Positions 30,301 to 42,735 of a stretch of DNA of 64,000 bases are shown one piece after another. This DNA comes from Phymatolithon calcareum. Lineage: Eukaryota > Rhodophyta > Florideophyceae > Hapalidiales. Under the pieces are notes generated by a model that worked only from the letters and a program-made list of their open reading frames with translations, made no database searches and was not told the origin of the DNA. Both the position numbers and the translations under genes were made by a program. The first letter of the stretch is position 1. Each line of letters starts with the position of its first letter. Where the stretch lies: assembly GCA_977006965.1 (NCBI GenBank), contig OZ345352.1:372001-436000 (forward strand), read 5' to 3'.

Positions 30301-30485
30301 TACTGTCCCTATCTGCTTCTAGCGAAACCACAGCCGAGGGAACGGGCTCGGCGAAATCGGCGGGGAAGGAAGACCCTGTTGAGCTTGACTCTATTCTAAT
30401 TTTGTGACGCAAGTTAGGAGGTGTAGCATAGGTGGGAGCTTCGGCGCCAATGAAATACCACTACTCTTAATCTTGTTTTACTTAT
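28084..30485 (+). rRNA. 28S rRNA, truncated at the 3' side
   Basis: Starts with GGATCTCAAATCAGACGAGACTACCCGC. It contains the D-domain landmarks, ACCCGTCTTGAAACACGGACC and the TAACTATGACTCTCTTAAGG region (the R2 target, intact). It ends abruptly after TTTTACTTAT, where normal 28S continues. About 2.4 kb of an expected 3.4 kb or so is present. The rest is not in the window, so this unit cannot make a complete 28S. Confidence 0.9.
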
Positions 30486-31316
30486 GGTGTGAGACTGCAG
30501 GACCTATATGGTCTTTTTCTGAGCTCTCCTGAAATGCTCCGTGACGTTCCTTAAACTTCTTGAGCTGCCTTCCATGCACCAGGGTTGCTTCGCGCGTCGC
30601 CAGATCTACTGCAAACACGATCGGATCTGCGTCGTCATCGGGAAGGATTTTTGCAGACGCCATGTTGCTCTCCTGAACGTGCCGATGTTTTCGATAAAGA
30701 GAAATGTCCTCACTTTTTCTTCTCATGTGGTGGCTTAGCTACTATTTGCACTGTTCATCCTAGAGTTTGTCTTTCGTGTCATACATATGGGGAAAGACCA
30801 TTGCTGTTAAGATCGGAACAAGGGAGAGGACCATTGTCCATGTCAATTATCTCCGGAGAGGTACACCGAACTGCTGCCAAACGTGGCTCTGGAGAGTCGG
30901 AATAATGAGGGAGACCGTCTTTGATACTATCCAGCCGTTCACCGTCACACAATGCGGGCGTAAGAGGACTTTCTCCTGTGTTGATCACTCTGTCTTTCTT
31001 TTCACTGTTCGATGCAGCTCGTGCTCGACGTTGATGAAACTTTTCGTTAGAAAGACCTCTTTCGCTGTGGATCTCTCAGATTTATAAATAACTTTCCAGC
31101 GATGAACGCAAGGAGAACTGTCCAGCCTGTCGGGCATGAATGGCTCGTCGAGTTGAATATGCCCACTGTGCAGTGTAAAAGGGGAATGATTTTCTCTCTA
31201 AGCTTGCTCAAGAGAGGAAGCACAGCGCAGAGAAAGTTGTTTCCCATGTCTTGAAGAGTCGTCACGTGCTCGACAGGAATTTTCATTTCCATCTTGGAAA
31301 GGACCCAGAGTCCCAT
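30478..31316 (-). pseudogene. Unknown ORF fragments next to the 28S breakpoint
   Basis: Minus-strand ORFs 30726-30478 and 31316-31047 lie downstream of, and may continue, the ORF at 31714-31283 in other frames. The first contains IVFAVDLATREATLV and a Lys-rich stretch; the second has a hydrophobic end. No family is recognised. The first ORF's stop lies on the 28S side of the junction, so its end is probably artificial. Confidence 0.25.
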
Positions 31317-31714
31317 TTATCGAATTGAAAATGTTGCCATTTCGTCCCGTCGACCATGACACATTCAAGACCTTTCTGAACGCACTCAACAATCGCTGTC
31401 TTCTTTCCCAATTGAATAAGCAAATGTCCAATTTTGTTGCCAACAATTCTCCACCCGTCCTTCAAGAAACGTTCGTGGACGAAGAATGCCTCTTCCTCGA
31501 ACTTCGAGGTCCTAATGTCTTTGTCAAAAGTTTCCATATGCTTCTTGACGACAACTGTAATAGATTCGAAAGAATTTTCATTTTCATCATCGTGAAATTG
31601 GCCCATTATGGTTGTAAAATGTCCGTCAGAATTGAAAAAATACTTTAAAATATATTCTCGAGCAGAATAACCGAGCCGTTCGCACGTTCGATGAAGGAAG
31701 CGTCGCTCTTTCAA
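31283..31714 (-). CDS. Unknown protein
   Basis: 143 codons starting with TTG; the frame is open for at least 20 more codons upstream, so the true start is unknown. Composition is normal, with many aromatic residues and His, an acidic DDENENS segment and a GWRIVGNKIGHLL segment. No domain is recognised. It could be part of the unit that joined the broken rDNA. Confidence 0.35.
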   Translation of the reverse strand: MKERRFLHRTCERLGYSAREYILKYFFNSDGHFTTIMGQFHDDENENSFESITVVVKKHMETFDKDIRTSKFEEEAFFVHERFLKDGWRIVGNKIGHLLIQLGKKTAIVECVQKGLECVMVDGTKWQHFQFDKWDSGSFPRWK

Positions 31715-32382
31715 TGCTTTGCTTGAAGCTTCTCGGAACCCTGAGACGAGGCAGCCTCTAATAGAAACGTATTCAGGATACCGCCATATTTCGGGTTATC
31801 GCTTTCCGTAAACTCAGAAATAATTTCATTCAAAAACTTGCATCGCATTTGGGTAATGCACTAGGCCCTTAATTTTTGAAAATCGTTTTAACGATAATCA
31901 ACACTTCCTTGGATAAGAGCTTGGTAAAGAGTAGGAAGCCACAGCTCTGTCTGCCTTTTTGTCAAGTTGGCTTATTTCTCTTCTTGGGTCTCTCCAGTAT
32001 CTCGGGCAGGCTAGCGTGAGACGTATTTTCTTCAAGACATCGCTTTTTGTTAGAGGATACATTCACAGGTTGACTAGAGGAAGAGACACGGACACTCGCC
32101 AATGCACAATAAGCGTCATATTTCGTAGTCGTAATGATTTCATTTGTGCGAATTGGCGAAATACTTGGAAACCTTTGTTGTGGATCTGCCATTGAGCGTC
32201 AAAATATATGAAATGAAAACCTTTTTCAAAAAATGCAACAGAGACACACTCCGCTTCAGTTCGCGTCCTCCGTCGATTCTGGATTGCGCAGATCAAGGCG
32301 ACCCGGCGGGATGGTATAGTGGTACCGATGTTCTGAAGACCCCTGGACTACCTCCAAGTCTCAATCGAAGTGCTTATGACTA

Positions 32383-32560
32383 AAGGAAAGAGAGTCTGTA
32401 GAACAAAAGTGAGCTGAATTTGGTCAGTATGATGTGGGAATGGCGAACGGAAGGATAGTCTGTACGTGAAAAAAGTGGCGAATCGGCGCAGCATTCTTTC
32501 TGCAGTGTGAAAGGAAGGAGAGTCTGTACAACAATATTGAGGCGAATGTGGACAGAAAGA
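32383..32560 (+). repeat. Degenerate direct repeat (GGAAAGAGAGTCTGTA units)
   Basis: AAAGGAA-GAGAGTCTGTA, followed by ACAA and a GAG-GAAT end, occurs at 32383-32420 and about 32508-32547, with a weaker related unit near 32447-32470. Confidence 0.45.
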
Positions 32561-35076
32561 CTAATTCAGCTTTGAAACTCCGACCTTCGAATACGACATC
32601 CCGATGAATAAGGTGCCAGGATCAATCACGCAATCATGAACATTGTGTTTGCCAATCAATACTCTCGACAAATAGATTGTCACCATATTACGAAAGGATC
32701 TCGCGTCAAGAGGATCTCTTCCACGATTAGAGCATTTTCATTAAATACTTTTGCACAATAATAACATATATACCATGTCGCAGCACCACGCTCTCAGCTC
32801 ATGCAGTTACCTCAAACGCGGCTAAGCCCTCATGAATCCCGGACAGTCACTCGTATCCAGTAGAAGGGCCCTAGTCTCTATTCGGGTTTCTTATCATGCA
32901 AACTCATATCCGACTCCGACGTTGCACACAACAGATTCATGATTACGTTTCAATACGCGAGGAACAGCAAATTAGCCAAGGGTCGAGTTACAACAGGCAC
33001 TTAATCCGAATCACCTGTTATTTCGAATCATGGCTAGGACAAATTAGTAACGTGGCAGGGAGAACTAGACAAATATTAAGACCAGTGCACAACAAAAATT
33101 AAAATACTGACTGTAAACAGGGCAATATTAGGATGGCGACAAAACCAGGATATGTACCATACCGAATTTTAATGATAAGCCTATGTTAAAAAAATACAGC
33201 TTACAGCTCATGTACATTGTGGACCATAATACAGCGAAGCATGTCGTTGCAGGGTTCGCATTGTGGAGAGAAATGATAGAGCAGAAGGTTTTCGAGCTCT
33301 GCCTGTGCACTGTGCACAAAATGTGCATGTTTCGCGCCCGTGGATTACTTGATTTTCAAACTTGCCCGCGAAAATTTGAGATGTAGCCGTTGTACGCTGG
33401 ACGGATTTAAACGTATTTTTATTAATGCAGCGGAAGACTTGGAGGTGTGGCTAGCGTTATTTATCGTTTCTAACAGCGGTGGACGCGAGCGGAACGTTGT
33501 CGGAGGCAAGTACCTCGCCCGGCGAGCTCTGGCTTCAATCAGCAGCTCGTTCCGGGCTGGAACAAGCGCGCTCATCTGTTGGTGGACCTCTCTTGCCAGA
33601 AGTGCTCGCATGATCCACTTCTGCGAAATATAACTTATCGCTTGCGGCCACGTTGCCACAATTTATTCTGCTAATTACGAAAGCGCCCGCAGTAGCGCCT
33701 CGGTATCCGACATGGCACTGCAGCGTTTACTGCACTCCAACTATACTGTCCTTAGGATACTAACAGTACTACATGTCCTGGCACAATTCCATTGGCCGTC
33801 GTCGAACGAGGGCTGCGTCAGAGCGCTGCGAGAATCGAGCTTTATCACTAAATCTTTGACACAAGGATTTCCTCATAATGAGCCTGCCACAACGAAGGTC
33901 ACATTTTCAATTAAGCTTTTGAAGCATCAAGTTTCTTCTTTTGTCCCATTCATAACATTTCCCTACTGCAAACTTTAAAAGGTTCCCCCTTCGCAATGCA
34001 CTAAATTCTCGACACGCTACACGCTGATGCACTTGGAAGCAGTTCAATTTATTTACAAATCGTTACTTCCATTGAAACAACATCGTAGCCGAATAACTTT
34101 CCACAATTCGCACAAATGTATGGACAATCTTTGAAAATTTACTAGAAAAAGGTGCTCCGTGTAGTATCCGTTATTTTTCTGTAAACTCCTCATCATGGCA
34201 GAAATGTTGTTCTGGTTTTTTTGTCGAGAACTTTAGAACTCAGCCAATCCAATGATCCGAGCTATGAGATTTATGGGCACTGCACTAACTCCAGACACAA
34301 ACAGATCGGTACTAAGCGCGTAATTGTGCGCTAAGTGGAAGTTGGTGCACCAAAAGTCGGGCATTGTGCAACAGGATTATGGATTTAGGTGGAACAAATT
34401 GGAGCGCAATCTTTACTACTGCTAAGTTGTTATAAATTTTTGAATCTTATTTTGTAACAAAACTTTAGCACATTACCGGTGATCTGGCGCACCATTTTCC
34501 CTCTCGCGCAGTGTTGCACGCCTTATACAGAAAAGAAACGATTACTTCCATGCATTACAGCTATACTTGTGCAACAGATCTGAGACATCAAAATTGATCA
34601 CGCAGAAACATCGACAGAAATCACTTTCGTTCCCCATCTCACTGTATGTTTCAACATCTTCCGTCGCTCAAAGGAGCGGAAAGAGTTTTTTGACATGTAC
34701 CATAGAGAAATGACACAATTTCTTCCAGTCATTACGTTTATACATGCGCAATAGGTTTGAGACATCAAAAACATCTACCACACAAACTTGTCCATCTTCA
34801 CCAGACGTTTTCACTTACTATTTGACTTACAGCTTGTCATGATACAGCGCAAAATTTTGCAGAGTGATCACCGTCACAAAACGAAATCAAAAATATTAGT
34901 ATCCAGTACGCGCATGATGTAAACGCCAAAAATAGAGATCAGACCGGCATATCTTTTTATATTTCTGCCCGGGTACATCGTTCCGTAATTTACATTTCAT
35001 TTTACCACCGCACATTCTTTTGTAGTTTATATCACTTTTTACAACCGTATATGGTTCTATAATTTAAATTACAACA
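32561..35076. other. No gene recognised; repeats only
   Basis: Open frames are short and look random. Two repeat signals lie here: GC-rich GTTGGTGC/GGCGCACC motifs at about 34310-34515, and a degenerate pair around 34545-34615 and 34720-34790 that shares GCAA-AG-TCTGAGACATCAAAA. No RNA gene was found. Confidence 0.5.
34310..34515. repeat. GTTGGTGCACC/GGCGCACC motif family, first site
   Basis: GCGCTAAGTGGAAGTTGGTGC near 34329 and, inverted, CTGGCGCACCATTTTCCC near 34482. The same motif pair recurs at 48930 and 49640-49990 in both orientations. Confidence 0.5.
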
Positions 35077-35512
35077 TTGAAATGTAGTGCGCACATCGTT
35101 GTTATGGTAAATTTAATAGAGAAACACATATATCTCCTTTTAGCCCAGCACAACTTTTCCGTTTATGACACATGCGGACGTTCGTTTCATAACGACGTTG
35201 TGCAAGCCGTAGAACGTATTTGCGGTCATGCCCGTTTTATAGGCTCCTCCAGGCTGCCGCTCGACAGCATGTCCGCCACGTCTTTTGTCGCCTTCATCAG
35301 TCCGCTTCTCAATGCAGGAAAAGCATTAAGCGCGTCATCACCAAATAAGCCATTCTGTATATGGACCGCTCTCGCCCCCATCGTCGCATCCGTTTTCTTC
35401 CGCCATCGCCTGCTCTTCTCACTCCTTCCTCTTTTTCTTCGCTCTCTCCATCTTCTTCTTCGACAGTCGCTTGCTCCCGCAAACGACAACTCCACAGTAT
35501 TCATTCTTGCCC

Positions 35513-37064
35513 TCACTCACTGCCCGTCTTGTCCTTGCAACCGGGGCAGAGCTCCACGGCGACAGAACCTACTCCACGCTCAATGCATTTGGGATAGCTT
35601 GCAAGACCTTCGAGGAACCATTCCATTCGAAGGCTTCGGAATTCCTTGTCATTTTCAACCAACCCTTCGAAACTTCCGGCACCTACGGTCATAGCAGGCA
35701 CATCTCCTGCACATGCCCGAGACAGGTGATCACAGTGGTAAAGAAAAATTATGTTGCCTTTCTTTCCGTCCCGACCACTCCTCCCGCATCCTTGCCAAAA
35801 CTCTACCAGCGAGCGCGCACCACCGGCCACAATCACAGACCGAACATTCGGTGCATCTGTCCTGGTGCAGAACCGATTGGTTGCGATCTTGGCGGTTACC
35901 GCATCCTTCTTCGCCTTCTCCCGCATTATGCTTGTCCTTTGCCGTTCTGCGTCCCTCAATTTGCTTTTATACTTCAACACTGAAACGCCACGGATGGACG
36001 CCTCTTGTACTGCTTTCACAAACAACTCCAAATATGCGATCATTAGGAATAAAACAGGCCCCCCTCGCTCCTTCTCCACTGCCCGATCGACACCTAGAAA
36101 CCACCATCTGCATTTCTACGAAAACACGTCTAATCAGCGTTCCCACAATGATGTCCACAAGCCGCACGACTTTTAAACAAAGTTTGGGCCGCCACGGGTC
36201 TCCACGAATCACTTCAACTCCGTCCACAGCTACTCTGCATATCGGTGCAATGCGCTCTGGCATTGCTCGCGGTGCTGTTGCAGTCAGCAGCACCCATTGA
36301 CAGTCAATGCTCAAGTCGGTCATGATCTGCATTCTTACCATGTTCGTGCTGTAGGTGTTCCGAAAAAGCGGAATATGCGCCTCGTCGATCACAATTCGGT
36401 TAAGATTTCCTTCACTGCTCAAACGATTGGTAATACCGTGCAGCTCAGGACAACGGGTCTCCTCCGGTGCGTGAAGAAGAACTTTCCCTTTCCGCTTTTG
36501 TTCTCAGTGTACTGACTTAGGCGTTGCACACAGATATCTGCGCGCAGAAGACGGTTCTTCGTCTTGTACAGAAGCGCACGCAGCGTCGATACCCAGATGT
36601 TTACTCCACCCTCGTGCAGAATCAGCACCATGACAACCACTGCCTTACCGAACCCGGTAGCTAGAATGACAGCAACATCGGATCTTCTGGCAGCGACAAA
36701 GACCGTTCCGATCTGTTCGGCGACCCGTCCAGCCTTCACAACTCCGAAACAGACACTGTCCTGGAGAAACCACCGCTCTCGCAGTATGGATTCCCCTTCT
36801 GCACCAGGCGAAAATTTAGCAGACTTCTCCTTCATCTGCGCATACTGCACCACGACATGGTGCACAGCATTACAAACGAACTACGTCTCCTCGTCCAGAT
36901 TTCTCGATAAAAAGCGTTTTGTTGAACCACGGTTTGATCTTCACCTCTTCGCCCACGAAGAACATGGCGCGCTTGCAGCTCGGAGAGTTCCTCAGCCCCT
37001 TACTAACGATCTCCGTCTCGCGCCGAGGCCCTCCAGCTCCGAGGTGCAGTGCCGTAAGATGCAT
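35513..37064 (-). pseudogene. RecQ-type helicase, telomere-linked-helicase-like, copy A
   Basis: Four frames in succession on the minus strand. First, HLGAGGPRRETEI (37064), a motif that in fungal telomere-linked helicases precedes the helicase. Second, motif I as ATGFGKAVV (36865 frame), with the usual Ser/Thr after GK replaced. Third, motif II IDEAH and motif III LLTATAP (36422 frame). Fourth, motifs IV-VI ending in VIVAGGARSLVEFWQGCGRSGRDG (36079 frame). The frameshifts and altered P-loop make it inactive. RecQ helicases unwind DNA 3' to 5'; this subfamily is typically subtelomeric. Confidence 0.75.
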
Positions 37065-37594
37065 TGGAACTAAGTTCCTTGCCGCTCTAGTCTAAGCCTC
37101 CAACTCGTCTGCAAGTAAGCAGGGTACCACCTCTTCGCGGATCCACCGATTACACCGACAGACAAACTTGCCGTTCCGCACGCCAGCGAGGAAGGAGATA
37201 CTCTAAAGAGGTCTGCGGCAACACCTGTCGCTATTCTATCGAAATCAGTTGTCATCAACCCGTGTGAGGCGTGCTGCATCTCGCTTCAATCTACTGCCAA
37301 GGATATAATCCATTGCATATCCCATTCACGGACATTGCAAGAGTCTAAACGTTCTTTTGAAACAGTCTATAACGGTGTGCTACTAGCACACTTCCGCCAC
37401 GCACGGCGGTACAGCAAGAAGAAAACTATATACTGGTGTCCCTTTTCAGACACAGAAGCTAGTTTTTAGATTCGAAGAAGCTGGAATTTCATGGAACCGT
37501 AGAAATAACCCTGTCTTCAACATGCAGGGATTTTTACGATCCCTGGGAATGTGTCCACCACCGAAGACGTTTTTTCACCTCACGTTGACTGCAG

Positions 37595-38469
37595 ATTCGA
37601 GCTTCGCTAAAGTTCTTGGCTCAGTACTTCTTCAGATCAAAGCGTGAGAAATTCGATTCAGACGGATATGTCATTCTGTCCGATCTCATGCCTAACTCGT
37701 TCGCGTTCTCGGACAGACTCTCTCTAGACTATTTGTCTTTCGATACGGCATATTCTCTTCTTTGGGATTTCGTTCGAGACCGTATTCTCACCCCAACGCA
37801 GTTGCGCGCGAAGAATATGTCTGAGGAGCAAATCTCTATGTTCTATGGAATCTGGAATCGCGATGACCCAGCGGCGAATGGTCTTCAAGATGATTTCTAA
37901 GACACTCGCCTCTCAACTTAAAGACCTAGAACAAATGACTTAATGGAGAAGGGTGGAATCTTCAATGTTATCCAATCTATGTGTGGTCTTGACATTCGCC
38001 TCACTCAGATCGCAGCCGTCCTACGTCTGTACTATGAATCTTTTGAAGACTTCTCTCTCAGTGAGCATGAGCGTCCTCCCCCGCTGTATCTCGGACACTG
38101 GTAGTCAGTTCTTGGCAACGCTTCCTAACTGCACAAACCAATTTCCGCACTGCGACTTTCCGTTTTCGAAAGATATTACCTATCCTGCGTACGACAAGTT
38201 GCTTTCTTACTTCATGATCGCTACATGTGCGAAGAAGGCTTCATTATGGGTTCTACCACCCTCCCATAAAGTACCATTCTGGGAACGCAGACCGAGAGTT
38301 CTCGAGTCGATCCCGTCTTACTCTTGATACTATTGCACCGCAATCCGTTTTCATCGGGCTTGGTGATTTGGTAGATGCAGGATCTGGTGGACTTGAAGCA
38401 GCTCACAATCTGTCCCTTCGGTACCACATGTACCTGCAGCGAAAAGGCATGGCCTTCCAGACGCAATAA
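37595..38469 (+). pseudogene. Phytanoyl-CoA dioxygenase-like (2OG-Fe(II)) pseudogene
   Basis: Three frames carry parts of one protein. EKFDSDGYVILSDLM is the typical N-terminal motif of the PhyH family. FPHCDFPFSKD gives the iron-binding His-X-Asp. GLGDLVDAG-GG...NLSLRYHMYL is the C-terminal motif, with Asp where the distal iron-binding His is expected and an Arg that would bind 2-oxoglutarate. Frameshifts near 37900 and 38320, plus the His-to-Asp change, indicate a dead gene. The substrate cannot be inferred. Confidence 0.6.
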
Positions 38470-38599
38470 TTGCAAAGAAGGTGTTCACATTGAACGTTGC
38501 ATAAGAATGAACGGACTAGGCGTATAATGTAGACCAGATCCAGCACATTTGGATACATATGTAGTACGAATTCTCTACATGGAAGAAGAATCACATTGT

Positions 38600-40230
38600 C
38601 TTCACGTTACGACCCAGTATTTCTTATCATTGAAAATGAAGAGAATAGTCGAGGGTTTGAATCCCGTCAGAGGCTATATTTGCGAAGAGTTGTATCATAC
38701 ATATGTCACTCGGTATCAGATGTAAGATAGGCCCTAAGTCTCAGATCTTCTAGAATGCCAACTCAAGGGAAGATCAAGGGCGGGACTCAGTGCGCTTTCT
38801 ATTTCCGTGAAGAGTCCGACATCATTATTATTACACTACCTGTGGTATAGTGGTAAAACTGAAACGCACACCTGTGCGCATATTTCGGTATGATCCAGGC
38901 AGGAATGTTGACGTCGCCGTTCCGAATCCTGTCACAAGCAAGAATTGAATTAACGTTCCAGAAAAGGCACACAGATGTCGACGTGGAGTTGTGTGCAGCA
39001 GTAGTAGCGCGAAGCAGATACGCGAGTACCAGGAATGGATCCATATCAGAAACATTAAAAGTACACCTAGATGTTGAATAATGTTCACTTTTTGTAATTC
39101 GAATAACCTGCAATAAACAAGCAATCTGTAAGAATGTGCCATATCTGGCCATTACCGCTCGTATCTGTCATACTCTCTTCCACTTGCATCCGCCACAATC
39201 TCACTCCGATTTATATACTGCTCTAATTTGCACATCTCATTTCTTTCAAGAAGAAGAAAACAACATGGCATCTGCTCTCCACACACAACCCCGACACCGT
39301 CATCATCAAACCATTCTAGGCACACACACAGCTTCCTCAATCTACAACAACATTAAATGGGACCTGCACGACACCGATTTTATGTGCAGCGTATCCGCTC
39401 TAGACTTCTTGCCCATATGCACGCGAGACTTCCACAAATCCTTAAGATGGAGCCCTCTGATCTCTCCCGCAGTTCAGACATTACATTCTTACAAAACATT
39501 ATTATTATCTTTCTGGTATATCTTACATATGGCACTCAGTGTTGGATGTATGATAGGCCCCAAAATTCAGATGTCCTAGTATGCCAACACAAGCAAAGAT
39601 CGAGGGTTCGAATGGCGACATTGTCTCTTTTTGCGATGAGTCATAGGACCATTTTACTAAATGTTTATACATATAGCGCTCAGAGTCAGATTTATAGAAC
39701 AATATCCCTACAATTTTCAGAGAGAAAGATCATCGGTCGACTCCCGAAAGTGCCTGTTTCGCTAAGAGTTTTTCGACATTAATATACAATTTCTTTTCTT
39801 TCATAAACATGTCATTCTGCACCACATGTTTGATATTTCTCAACTTTCAGTTCTTTTGAATGCAAACTCAAGGAAAGATCAACGGTTCGAATCTGTGCAG
39901 TTCCTCTTTTCGGAAAGAGTCTGGTGACATTATTATTTACTTTCTGATCTATCATACATATGATAGTCTGTATGAGATGTATGACAGGCCCTCCAATTTC
40001 GAATCTTCTAGAAAAACGTCGAGGGTTCGAATGCATGTAGTGATTATGTCTAATGATGTCATCAGTAAATTTCACTTTCTGATCTTTCATAAATATGTTA
40101 CTCCATACCAGATGCATGATTGGCCTCCAAGTTTTGGATCATCCAGCATACGAACTCATAGAAAAGTCGAGGTTCGAATCCCCGCAGTGCCACTTTTGCA
40201 AAGAGTCTTAGGACGATTCTATTATCTTTC
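38600..40230 (+). repeat. Degenerate repeats with a tRNA-like B box
   Basis: At least four imperfect units of about 190 bp (about 38630-38830, 39490-39650, 39850-40000, 40010-40215). Each has, in order, CATATG...CAGATGTATGATAGGCC, a TCTAGAATGCCAACTCA-like part, GATCGAGGGTTCGAATCC and TTTGCGAAGAGTCTTAGGAC. GGTTCGAATCC matches the RNA polymerase III B box; one unit is followed by TGGTATAGTGGTA, an A-box-like motif. A tRNA-derived SINE is possible, but no complete tRNA fold was found. Confidence 0.5.
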
Positions 40231-40807
40231 GAGGAAAACAACTAGATGACCACCCAAAAAGGGAAACATTCACTACATGGACACTATAGTGAAACCTGCT
40301 GCTCATCAGTTACGATTACGACGACACACAGTAAGCAGGAACAACGTTTTGTATGCTAGCACGAGACGGTATAACTCTTTGTGCAATCTCTCCGGGATTC
40401 TTCCATTCTTCAGAGAGCACTTTAACAATCTCCACTTTTTCCGTTCATTTCCGTCCCCGCCCCATGTTTGGAGTATACTTTGTCAGTTTAATGACGTGCA
40501 TGTGTACAGGAATGTTCTTCGGGTAGAATCGTTTCATGACTATCGATAGGCCGGGAAGAAGCGTGCGTAAAATAGAAGCGCTGCTTTTTAGACCAATAGG
40601 AGGATAGAGTATTCACTATTTTCTGAAGAGAATCTGATAAAAAATTGTGCAGTGATTGGAAATTAGTCATGGCTTTTCTTTTGAAAGAGGAATAATGGAA
40701 TTTGGCCTGTTTTTTCTCACGAAATAAGTGACCTTTTGGAGAAAACTCAGATCAATGTGAGAGGATAGTCATTTCATCAGACTGAAGCACACCATTAGAA
40801 AGAGAAG
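40231..40807. other. No gene recognised
   Basis: Short random frames only; no clear repeat or RNA. Confidence 0.5.
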
Positions 40808-41497
40808 AGAACCCACTACACGCTCAATGCATGTGGGATAGCTTGCAGGACCACGAGGAACCGTTCCATTCCAAGGCGTCGGCATTCTTTGTCATTTTCA
40901 GCCCACTCATTGAAACTTCCGACACCTTCGGTCACAGCAGGCACATCTCCTCCACGTGCCCGAGACAAGTGACCACAGTGGTAGAGTACAGTTGCATTCG
41001 CTTCTTCCCGTCCCGTCCACCCCTTCCGCATCCTTGCCAAAACGCAGCAAGAGAGCGCGCACCACCGGCCACAATCAGAGATCGAACATTCGGCGCATCT
41101 GTCCCTGTGCAGAACCCATCGGTTGCGATCATGACGGTTACCACATCCGTCTTCCCCTTCTCCCACAGCATGCTCGTCCTTTGCCTTTCTGCGCCACTTA
41201 ATTTGTTGTGATACTTCATCACAGAAACGCCGCGGATGGAGGCATCTTGTACTGCTTTTACAAACAGGTCAACATCCGCGATCGTTAGGCATACAACAAG
41301 CCCTAGCTCTCCTTCTCCACTGCCCGATCGACACCTAGCTGCTGCTAGCCAGATTTCTACGACAACACGTCTCTTCAGCGTTCCCATACTGCTCTCTGCA
41401 AGCCGTACGACCTTTGAACAAAGGTTGGGCCGGCACGGGTCTCCACGAATCACCTCAAGTCCGTCCACATCTACTCCGCATATCGGTGCAATGCACT
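40808..41497 (-). pseudogene. RecQ-type helicase, copy B (C-terminal half)
   Basis: Homologous to 35573-36255 of copy A at roughly 80-85 percent by eye, in the same orientation. The minus-strand frame from about 41497 carries helicase motifs IV-VI: GVSVMKYHNKL, MIATDGFCTGTDAPNVRSLIVAGGARSL, FWQGCGRGGRDG. These motifs are less damaged than in copy A. The frame breaks near 40960. It starts at a run of TAATTG-type simple sequence (41500-41560), where homology ends. Confidence 0.75.
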
Positions 41498-41667
41498 CCT
41501 CATATAATTGAAATTGTAATTGTTCATGTAATTGTAAATGTGTTTGTAATTCCAACGTGGGGTATTGCACCCTTTATTAAAATTTTAAGCTGAATTTGAA
41601 ATGGGAATTGACTTTGTATTGTTTGTGATTCTCGGAATATGTAACTGTTCGTTTGAATGAATGTTAC

Positions 41668-42030
41668 TTCGTGTGAGCCCACGTGATAGAGTTACACGGT
41701 TGCCGAACTGGTTTGTTGTTTCATCTTGGCAACCGCGTTAAGCTTGTCCACGAAAAATTAACGAAATACGATGAGAGAAATCGGACTCCCCAAATTTGCC
41801 GGAACAAGGCAACAGAGCCGCAATAAGTATTCTTCTCAATGACGGAGAACAAAAGGAATGTCGAGAGTTCCAAACGGGAAATCGTCCTTGGCCGTAACAA
41901 ATGCACGTAAAGCATGTCCGCCAAGAACCAAGGTAATGGCCCTGCCCACTGCCTGTATGCGGAAAACTCGTGTGAGCTCCCCGCGATAGAGCTACGCGGT
42001 TTTCCGAACTGGTTTGTTGTTTCATCTTTG
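41668..42030 (+). repeat. Direct repeat pair of about 60 bp upstream of the copia element
   Basis: CGTGTGAGC, GATAGAG-TAC-CGGTT and CCGAACTGGTTTGTTGTTTCATC occur at 41668-41728 and about 41968-42030 in the same order. They may be part of an LTR or leader of the element that starts near 42736, but a second LTR was not found. Confidence 0.5.
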
Positions 42031-42735
42031 ACGCTTCTGCGGACCAGCTCAACATGCCAATGACGAAGTCGGAAGTGTATGGTTTGAATTCGTCGAACCC
42101 TACACTTATTGCCAGCAGAGGAATCGATGTCTTTCTGCAGAGGGATGTGCGTTTTCAAATTCCATTTTCTACTCGTGCGCGCCTCAGCATTGCGGTTCTT
42201 GGATTACATGAATGCTTCCTGCGATTCGGTTGCCATCACAATTTGAACGCTTCCCGTGACATTGCCATTAGTAATAGTTATGGACCGATAGATCAGTATA
42301 AAACGCCTTGTTCCCGACAAACCCGGGAAAATGGCAAGTTGGTATCATGAAATCTTTTCCCGCGTTCATCGCAACTTCCGTCGTCAACACATCCTCGCAC
42401 GGGCTATTCGCCCGAGGCTGTGGTTGATAGTCAGTGACGTCTCGCACGGGCTCAACTCCCAAGACGTTGGCTGATCTGTTCAAGTTTCCGCAATACCTCG
42501 CACTTGTTAAACGACCCAAGGATTGCGAAACAGCTCGTCCATAATCGGCGAGTTAATTTTTCGCGACAGTTCGAACTACGCGTGAATTACACAGCTTTTC
42601 ACGTTCTCAAGACCGTAACACCCAAAAACACAAGGATTATTTGGTCGATTCAGAAGACCATCAAGATCTCTTTGTTTTAATTTGGCAAGATTATTGCCAA
42701 ACACTTAATCTTTCCTTTCATTCGGCGATTTAACC

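Noticed and set aside
32307-32380. tRNA gene starting at the TGGTATAGTGGTA motif
   Set aside because: An A-box-like motif is present, but no B box at proper spacing and no cloverleaf could be formed.
35077-36300. Long plus-strand ORFs at 35077-36300
   Set aside because: They are antisense shadows of the minus-strand helicase; the minus strand has clear helicase motifs while the plus-strand translations are Ser/Pro/His-rich without domains.
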